54,842 nt of DNA, from positions 1-54,842 of the forward strand of contig JABJOX010000055.1 of assembly GCA_018664115.1 (NCBI GenBank). The letters run 5' to 3'. The notes beneath the pieces are model-generated. The model was not told the origin of the DNA. It was given only the letters and a program-made list of their open reading frames with translations, and made no database searches. Of this stretch, positions 49,586 through 54,842 are shown piece by piece; within the stretch, counting starts at the first letter, position 1; every line of letters begins with the position of its first letter. The translations under genes and the position numbers were made by a program. The stretch is from Candidatus Woesearchaeota archaeon. Its GTDB lineage: Archaea; Nanobdellota; Nanobdellia; Woesearchaeales; GW2011-AR9.

Positions 49586-50320
49586 TTATTTTAATTTTTG
49601 ATTATAAAATTCTCTTGCTTGCTCTTTAGAATACTCTAAAGTTCCGCCAACATCCATGCTAACTAACTTAACTCCCTTCCGTTCAAACACTTCTCTGAAT
49701 TCAGAAGAATCATATTGTTTCTTTAATTTTAATTGAAACTCAAGATTCTCAAATTCACAATTATCATCTTTATCCCTAGAATCTAATCTATTAATTACTT
49801 CAGAAACATCTTCAATCGTAGGAACTATCATAAAATCCATTGGATGTCCATAACAGAAAGCGTTTCCTGACAATTTCATAATTTCATCCATGCTAAATTC
49901 TCTACCTAAATCTAAAGCAGTTTGCCGTTGATAAACAATACTTGTAGAAAAAGATCTACTTTGGTAAACATCAATCCCTGCTTCTAGAACCGGAAGTAAT
50001 AATTGTTCATACAAGATATGACGATCTAATGAATAACCTCCTGCAACTGTTTCCGGAGAATAAGTTCTACCATTCTTAGCAATTAACTCATCACGAACTA
50101 TTCTTCCAGCACCAACAAAAGTAGGTTCAGAAGTAAGAATAATATCATAGTTTCCAATAATTTCTTTTGGATTCGGGTGAAAATCATTTTCTTCCCAAAA
50201 CTTATGTACATCAAAAACTCTTTTTCCTGTTTTCTTTGCTTCTTCAACAAAAGTATCTATAATAACTCCTTTACCGCATCCATCTAGTCCATCAACAACA
50301 ATAAACTTACCTCTTTGCAT
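49586..50320 (-). CDS. Thymidylate kinase-like P-loop kinase
   Basis: 244 aa. VVDGLDGCGKGVIIDTFVEE is the P-loop, but Gly replaces the usual Ser/Thr after GK. LTSEPT, SLDRHILYEQLLLPVLEAGI and SRSFSTSIVYQ correspond to the Tmk dTMP-binding helices, with DRY changed to SRS. Length is slightly over the 210 of Tmk. It would phosphorylate dTMP or a related nucleotide; the altered P-loop makes activity uncertain. Confidence 0.65.
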   Translation of the reverse strand: MQRGKFIVVDGLDGCGKGVIIDTFVEEAKKTGKRVFDVHKFWEENDFHPNPKEIIGNYDIILTSEPTFVGAGRIVRDELIAKNGRTYSPETVAGGYSLDRHILYEQLLLPVLEAGIDVYQSRSFSTSIVYQRQTALDLGREFSMDEIMKLSGNAFCYGHPMDFMIVPTIEDVSEVINRLDSRDKDDNCEFENLEFQLKLKKQYDSSEFREVFERKGVKLVSMDVGGTLEYSKEQAREFYNQKLK

Positions 50321-50371
50321 AAGAAAAAGAAAATATAACTTATTAATAAATTATATGGTGCTAGAAAGATA

Positions 50372-51532
50372 TTAATCAAAAAACTTCATCTCATTCAATT
50401 CTTCAGGCAAATGTTCCTGCTTGAAGTTTTTCTTCTCTTCATCACTTAAATCGTGATAATATTGATAATCTTTACCCCAACCTTGATCTTTCAAAAAAGA
50501 AGTTTCTGCGTTCTTCAAATGTATCGGCACATCTAAATTTCCAGTTTCTTTAATCGTTTGTTTAATTTTGTTAACAGCAACATAAACTTGATTATTTTTT
50601 TCAGCTTTAGCTAAATAAACAATCAACTGAGCAAGAATAGTTTCACTTTCCGGCAAACCAATAACTTCATGAGCTTGAAAACATTTGATAGCAAATTCTA
50701 AAGCTTTGTTATCAGCAGCACCAATATCTTCAGAAGCAAATCTGATTAAACGACGAAAAATATATTTCGGATCTTCGCCACCATTTAACATTCTAAAAGC
50801 CCAATATAAAGAAGCATCAACATCACTATCACGCAAAGATTTGTGTAAAGCAGAAATAGTATTATAATGCCATTCCTGATCATAAAAAATATTTATATTA
50901 AGTAATTTCTTTGCTTCTTCTAAAGTCAAATTATCTTTTTTGGACAAAAATTCTAAACTGTTCAAAGATTTTCTTAAATCTCCATCTGAGATGGTACAAA
51001 TGAAATCTATAATCTCTTCTTTAATCTCAATCTTTTCATTCTGACAAACGTGAAATAAATATTTTTTAATTTCAGGTTCAGGAATCTTTTCAAACTTGAA
51101 CACTTTCATTCTGGAAAGCAAAGCATTGTTAACTTCAAACGCAGGATTTTCTGTGGTAGCACCAATTAAAGTCAATGTCCCTTTTTCTACGTGCGGTAAA
51201 AGATAATCTTGTTGCATTTTGTTAAAACGATGAATTTCGTCAACAAAAAGGATTGTTTTCGTTCTAGAAAATAAAAATAAGTTTTTAGCTTTCTCAACAC
51301 ATTCTCGAAGATCTTTTACTCCGCTAGTAACTGCGCTTAGTTCAATAAAATTCAAATCAAGAACGTTAGAAACAATTTTTGCTAACGTTGTTTTACCCGT
51401 TCCTGGAGGACCCCAAAAAAGCATCGAAAAAATGTTATTGTTATCAATATAATCTTTAAGAACAATATTTTCTGAAGTGAAAACAAAGTTGTCCATACTT
51501 TTTGGTCTGACCCGATGTGCTAAAGGTTCCAT
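50372..51532 (-). CDS. rarA: RarA/MgsA-type AAA+ ATPase
   Basis: 386 aa. MEPLAHRVRPKSMDNFVF opens as in RarA/WRNIP; Walker A GPPGTGKTT, Walker B ILFVDEIHRFN, sensor GATTENPAFEVNNALLSRM with the Arg finger. The C-terminal helical domains (LKDQGWGKDYQYYHDLSDEE) are typical and fix the assignment against clamp-loader subunits. It remodels stalled replication forks in known relatives. Confidence 0.9.
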   Translation of the reverse strand: MEPLAHRVRPKSMDNFVFTSENIVLKDYIDNNNIFSMLFWGPPGTGKTTLAKIVSNVLDLNFIELSAVTSGVKDLRECVEKAKNLFLFSRTKTILFVDEIHRFNKMQQDYLLPHVEKGTLTLIGATTENPAFEVNNALLSRMKVFKFEKIPEPEIKKYLFHVCQNEKIEIKEEIIDFICTISDGDLRKSLNSLEFLSKKDNLTLEEAKKLLNINIFYDQEWHYNTISALHKSLRDSDVDASLYWAFRMLNGGEDPKYIFRRLIRFASEDIGAADNKALEFAIKCFQAHEVIGLPESETILAQLIVYLAKAEKNNQVYVAVNKIKQTIKETGNLDVPIHLKNAETSFLKDQGWGKDYQYYHDLSDEEKKNFKQEHLPEELNEMKFFD

Positions 51533-51606
51533 ATCAACTCAGGAGTATAAGCATTTATTAAGATTTTCGTTGTTAGAGTGATTATGACAGAAACATTTAT
51601 ATATTA

Positions 51607-51626
51607 TAGTCCACTATAGTGCACTA
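51607..51626. promoter_or_regulatory. Operator candidate of the RelBE pair
   Basis: TAGTCCACTATAGTGCACTA is an 18-of-20 palindrome that ends at the antitoxin ATG. TTTATATATT sits about 25-30 bases upstream, so the palindrome covers the start of a leaderless transcript, a suitable place for autorepression by the toxin-antitoxin complex. Confidence 0.55.
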
Positions 51627-51844
51627 TGGCAACAACAATTCAGATTAGTGAAGATTTACAACAAGAACTTGCAAACAGAAAAATGTTTACTAAAGAAACT
51701 TATGAAGAAGTAATTTGGGATTTAATAGAGGATACTAAAGAACTTTCTGCAGAAACTCTAAAGAATATTGAGATTGCTAAAAAACAAATCAAAGAAGGAA
51801 AGACTCATAGCCATGAAGAAATTAAGAAAAAGTTAGGTTTGTAA
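51626..51844 (+). CDS. RelB/RHH-type antitoxin
   Basis: 72 aa. N-terminal strand-helix-helix (TTIQISEDLQQELANRKMFT; ETYEEVIWDLIED) and an acidic helical C-terminus that would wrap the toxin. The stop is 3 bases before the toxin ATG. Leaderless; represses its own promoter, by family knowledge. Confidence 0.8.
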   Translation: MATTIQISEDLQQELANRKMFTKETYEEVIWDLIEDTKELSAETLKNIEIAKKQIKEGKTHSHEEIKKKLGL

Positions 51845-51847
51845 AGA

Positions 51848-52099
51848 ATGTACAAACTAATTTATTCTGATGAAGTTTTAAAACAATTAAAGAAATTAGA
51901 TAACATTCTTAGAAAAAGAGTTATTGCAACTTTAGAAAGAATGAGGTTTAGACCACATTCATACACTAAAAAACTTGTTGGGTGTCCTTATTTCTCTTTA
52001 AGAGTTGGAGATCATAGAATTATTTTAGATATTCAAGATAACAAATTAGTAATTTTTGTAATTGAACTAGGCCACAGAAGAAATATTTATAAGAAGTAA
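51848..52099 (+). CDS. RelE-family mRNA interferase toxin
   Basis: 83 aa. MYKLIYSDEVLKQLKKLDNI, then KLVGCPYFSLRVGDHRIILD and ELGHRRNIYKK with the C-terminal His/Arg/Tyr catalytic area of RelE/ParE fold toxins. R-x-G-x-x-R-I pattern intact. It cuts mRNA in the ribosome A site in relatives. Confidence 0.85.
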   Translation: MYKLIYSDEVLKQLKKLDNILRKRVIATLERMRFRPHSYTKKLVGCPYFSLRVGDHRIILDIQDNKLVIFVIELGHRRNIYKK

Positions 52100-52115
52100 C
52101 TAATTCTCAAAGCAC

Positions 52116-52682
52116 ATGAACAAAATAATTTGCTTAGTTGGAATGTCTGGAAGCGGGAAAAGTGTAGTTGCAGATGTATTAGTTGAAAATGGATTTGAGT
52201 TTGCTCGCTTCGGTCAAATCACATTAGATATTGTTAAAGAAAGAGGCCTAGAACCTTCTGAAGAAAACGAAAGACCAATCAGAGAAGAAATGAGAAAGAA
52301 ACACGGCATGGGTGCTTATGCCACATTAAACATTCCTAAATTTGATAAACTTTTGAAAAAAGCTAACTTGGTCGCCGATGGATTATACAGTTGGTCAGAA
52401 TACAAAATTCTTAAAGAATATTATAAAGACAGATTAACTGTAGTAGCAGTTTTAGCACCGCCAGAAACAAGGTATGCCAGACTAGCGGGAAGAACAGAAG
52501 TTGATGAAAAAATGCGTAACAGACCAGCAACTAGAGAACAAGCTATTGCTCGTGATTATGCAGAAATTGAAAATATTGAGAAAGGCGGCCCGATCGCTAT
52601 GGCAGATTATTATATTCTTAATATTGGAAGTCAAGAAGATTTGGTTGAAGAAAGTAAAAAGTTGTTAGAAAAATTAAATTAA
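52116..52682 (+). CDS. UPF0200-type nucleotide kinase (dephospho-CoA kinase-like)
   Basis: 188 aa. P-loop CLVGMSGSGKSVVADVLVEN, then FARFGQITLDIVKERGLEPS and the KKHGMGAYATLNIPKF segment characteristic of UPF0200, ending ADYYILNIGSQEDLVEESKK. Archaeal family with kinase fold; substrate is not settled. Same strand as RelBE but 16 bases later with its own start. Confidence 0.8.
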   Translation: MNKIICLVGMSGSGKSVVADVLVENGFEFARFGQITLDIVKERGLEPSEENERPIREEMRKKHGMGAYATLNIPKFDKLLKKANLVADGLYSWSEYKILKEYYKDRLTVVAVLAPPETRYARLAGRTEVDEKMRNRPATREQAIARDYAEIENIEKGGPIAMADYYILNIGSQEDLVEESKKLLEKLN

Positions 52683-52687
52683 ACTAA

Positions 52688-53314
52688 TCACTTTATTTTC
52701 TTTCTTTTTACTTTGATCCAATAAATGATTCCTATAAACATCAAAATTACTAGAAAAATAACTAATAACAAATAATATTTTCCGAAAAAAGAAATTTTCA
52801 AATAAGGTACTGTTACTGCCGCACTTAGAATTTCTGATAATGGAAATTTTTCTATATCACCAACAGCTAAAACATATTTCCCCTCGTTATTAGAATTAAA
52901 TACTTTGATAACATAATTGCCGGCAGGTAACATTTCAGTACTTTTAAAATCCTCACCAATTTCTGGACCTTTTAAATAATAATCTTTACCAAACTCTTCA
53001 TAAAAAAATTCCCAATCATGATTTTCACCGTCTAAAAAATAAATAATTTCATTATTTCTTGATAATTCAGCTGAAACTTTATGTGTCAATTCAGTTCCCG
53101 GAATTAATACATTAATATAAACATTAAATTCTTGATCTGAATTCAAATAGTAATAGTGCGGTTCTCTATCTAAATTACTATAATATGCTTTAGATATTTC
53201 CGGTTCAATAATATTAGTTCCATCACTATTAACAATTCTTGGTTGGTGTGCAATAACAGAAATTATTAATGATAAAAAAATAACTAACAATAATAAAAAC
53301 ATTGTTTTTTTCAT
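52688..53314 (-). CDS. Secreted/anchored beta-domain protein
   Basis: 208 aa. N-terminal signal peptide (KKTMFLLLLVIFLSLIISVI; cleavage near AHQ), a beta-rich external domain (YYLNSDQEFNVYINVLIPGT; MLPAGNYVIKVFNSNNEGKY), and a C-terminal transmembrane helix (YLLLVIFLVILMFIGIIYWI) with KRKKIK tail. Type I membrane protein; no family name offered. Convergent with the nucleotide kinase. Confidence 0.65.
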   Translation of the reverse strand: MKKTMFLLLLVIFLSLIISVIAHQPRIVNSDGTNIIEPEISKAYYSNLDREPHYYYLNSDQEFNVYINVLIPGTELTHKVSAELSRNNEIIYFLDGENHDWEFFYEEFGKDYYLKGPEIGEDFKSTEMLPAGNYVIKVFNSNNEGKYVLAVGDIEKFPLSEILSAAVTVPYLKISFFGKYYLLLVIFLVILMFIGIIYWIKVKRKKIK

Positions 53315-53410
53315 TAAACGTTAACAAATATTAAGATTATATAAAACTATTCCTGAACACAACCTTTCTATTATAACAATCAATTTAAGTAAAGCAATCA
53401 TCCAATAAAC

Positions 53411-54421
53411 ATGATAATAGGAATTACAGGATTAGATGGTTCTGGAAAAAATATGGTTACAGAATCTTTAGGACAGAACGGTTTTATTAGAGTTAGTTTT
53501 TCAGACATTTTAAGAGAAGAATTAATTAAAAAGAATCTTAAGATAACTAAAGAGAATCTTATTGAAACTGGAAATAATTTGAGAATAAAGTATGGTCGAA
53601 AAATTCTTGCCAGATTAGCATTACAAAAAGTTGAAGATGGCGAAAATTACGTTTTTACTTCTATTAGAAATCCGTTAGAAGCAGAATTTTTAATGTCCAG
53701 ACACGATTTCTTATTAGTTAATGTTACTGCTCCAGAAAAAATCAGATTAAAACGTTTACAAATCAGAAAATCTGCTGGTGACCCAGAAACATTAAAAGAA
53801 CTAAGAAAACAAGATAAACATGAAAGTTCTCAAGATTCTAAAAAACAACAATTACACAAAGTCACAAAAATAGCTAAAGTAACAATTAACAATGATTCTT
53901 CTTTAGAAAAATTACAACTAAAAGTTAATCAAATGCTTAAAGACTGGATGTATAAATTACAAGATCCTAGACCAGATTGGGACCATTATTTCATGGAAAT
54001 AGCAGAAACAGTAAAATCAAGATCAAGTTGTATGTCACCCAAGAAAGGAGCATTAATTGTTAAAGATAAACAAATCCTTTCTACTGGTTACAATGGTACA
54101 CCCAGAAAGGTAAGTCATTGTACTGCTGGCTCTTGTGAAAGATGTTCATTAAGACATTCTGGAAAAATTAAGTCTGCTGATTATACTTCTGCAATTTGTA
54201 TCTGTGCTCATGCCGAAGAAAATGCTGTTGTGCAAGCTGCAAATACTGGCGCTTCTACAAAAGGAGCAACAATTTATACTACTTTTACTCCTTGTAATAT
54301 GTGTGCTCGAATGATTATTAACGCTGGAATAAAAGAAGTTATTGCTAAAGTTAAATATCCAGACGATGTAGGCACAAAATTGTTAAAAGAAGCGGGTGTT
54401 AAACTAAGAGTATTAAAATAA
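53411..54421 (+). CDS. Fusion of P-loop nucleotide kinase and dCMP/cytidine deaminase
   Basis: 336 aa. Residues 1-175: P-loop kinase (GITGLDGSGKNMVTESLGQN; RVSFSDILREELIKKNL; VFTSIRNPLEAEFL) resembling dephospho-CoA/nucleotide kinases, though Asn follows GK. Residues 180-336: deaminase (SCMSPKKGALIV, ICAHAEENAV with the catalytic Glu, FTPCNMCARMI zinc cysteines), plus an extra SCERCSLRH pair. It would make dUMP from dCMP; the kinase half may bind nucleotides only. Fusions of this type occur in some archaea and viruses. Confidence 0.85.
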   Translation: MIIGITGLDGSGKNMVTESLGQNGFIRVSFSDILREELIKKNLKITKENLIETGNNLRIKYGRKILARLALQKVEDGENYVFTSIRNPLEAEFLMSRHDFLLVNVTAPEKIRLKRLQIRKSAGDPETLKELRKQDKHESSQDSKKQQLHKVTKIAKVTINNDSSLEKLQLKVNQMLKDWMYKLQDPRPDWDHYFMEIAETVKSRSSCMSPKKGALIVKDKQILSTGYNGTPRKVSHCTAGSCERCSLRHSGKIKSADYTSAICICAHAEENAVVQAANTGASTKGATIYTTFTPCNMCARMIINAGIKEVIAKVKYPDDVGTKLLKEAGVKLRVLK

Positions 54422-54436
54422 AAAATTAGAAAAAAA

Positions 54437-54790
54437 TTATATCTTTCTTCCTAAATCAAATGGACCAGTTTCTTCATGAGCTTTAATTGCTCGATCAACA
54501 CAATGATGTGGTTCTTGATAATCTCCAGGAATCCTATTAAGAGTAGCACTATTCAATTCAGGAACAATTGAACGAGGGATAACAGAAACTGGTTGCTCTG
54601 ATCCAATATTAAAATTTTTGTCTTTATAACAATCCGGACAATCATTACCAGTTAACGGAACATAATCAGTGTGATAAGTATCTCCACATTCTTGACAAGA
54701 ATATGCATTATCTTCAACTATATTCTGTTGAATGGTTACCATTGCGTCATCAAAATCTTCTAATATTTCAACTAAATCATTATTTACCAT
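54437..54790 (-). CDS. Small zinc-ribbon protein
   Basis: 117 aa. YSCQECGDTYHTDYVPLTGN then DCPDCYKDKNF give two C-x-x-C knuckles 18 residues apart. The rest is low-complexity with a conserved-looking HHCVDRAIKAHEETGPFDLG tail. No enzymatic motif. Function unknown. Confidence 0.6.
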   Translation of the reverse strand: MVNNDLVEILEDFDDAMVTIQQNIVEDNAYSCQECGDTYHTDYVPLTGNDCPDCYKDKNFNIGSEQPVSVIPRSIVPELNSATLNRIPGDYQEPHHCVDRAIKAHEETGPFDLGRKI

Positions 54791-54842
54791 TGGAAAACTA
54801 AAAAAATATATGTTGTATATAAAAGTTATGGAAAATCTAGAA

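Noticed and set aside
54828-54842. ATGGAAAATCTAGAA at the right end as the start of a plus-strand gene
   Set aside because: Only five codons are visible and the AT-rich box is too close for a leaderless start; not supportable.
1-54842. CRISPR arrays
   Set aside because: Looked for because of the CARF regulator. No regularly spaced direct repeats of 24-40 bases with unique spacers were seen; the collagen-like and 72-bp repeats are coding.

Overview
The window is AT-rich archaeal DNA. Evidence includes a TTG-started archaeal-type ribosomal protein uL11 cut by the left edge, a PAC2 proteasome-assembly-chaperone-like protein, Hel308- and MCM-type helicase genes, TrmB-family regulators, an AbrB-PhoU protein, and archaeal promoters (TATA boxes about 25 bases before leaderless ATGs). 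Small proteins, split or shortened replication and repair genes and many small membrane proteins suggest a DPANN-like lineage (Woesearchaeota/Pacearchaeota type). That placement is inference; no rRNA is present.

Layout. 1-5511 is mostly housekeeping: uL11, a possible PafA/Dop-like carboxylate-amine ligase, phosphoglycerate mutase, a wHTH protein, PAC2, an alpha/beta hydrolase and a small Cys-rich secreted protein. From about 5600 to 30600 lies an accessory island that opens with a catalytic-domain-only tyrosine recombinase. It holds a BRO-N protein, a HerA-like ATPase beside a PD-(D/E)XK protein, a cluster of tiny genes under a palindromic operator, a second PD-(D/E)XK gene framed by a perfect 16-bp inverted repeat, RadC, and two long collinear gene sets. 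Set A (22317 down to 13023) joins a 46-aa protein, a GHKL/MORC-like ATPase, an SF2 helicase, a DUF4268-type nuclease and a complete type I restriction system (HsdR, HsdM, HsdS) plus a 119-aa protein. Set B (28531 down to 24131) has eight genes, seven of them joined by 4-base ATGA overlaps. It encodes a Csa3-like CARF-wHTH regulator, two unknown proteins, a CX5R phosphatase-like protein, a GIY-YIG nuclease, two paralogous SANT/HTH-like proteins and a Cas4/RecB-DUF2779 nuclease. A TTCTAC-N6-GTAGAA palindrome sits between its promoter and that of a divergent cluster encoding a coiled-coil protein and a mini-MCM that lacks the N-terminal half and the arginine finger. No cas genes or CRISPR array are seen, so set B is the best candidate for an undescribed defence or mobile-element system.

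30600-39700 carries a collagen-like lipoprotein, small membrane proteins (one with an Excalibur domain), a J-domain protein, a GIY-YIG protein, a Hel308 lacking its first RecA domain, two TrmB-family regulators with repeated operator-like motifs, a cluster of four small unknown genes with near-identical leaders, and a NYN nuclease. 39800-54842 is mixed: cold-shock protein, M29-like peptidase, MFS and MATE transporters, a bacterial FliA-like sigma factor split into two overlapping genes, large secreted tandem-repeat proteins, a tRNA with a 38-nt insertion, nucleotide-metabolism enzymes, RarA and a RelBE toxin-antitoxin pair.

Candidate functional groupings: set B with its divergent cluster; set A as a composite restriction locus; the HerA-nuclease pair; and the split sigma factor. 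All functions come from motif recognition by eye; no database search was run.
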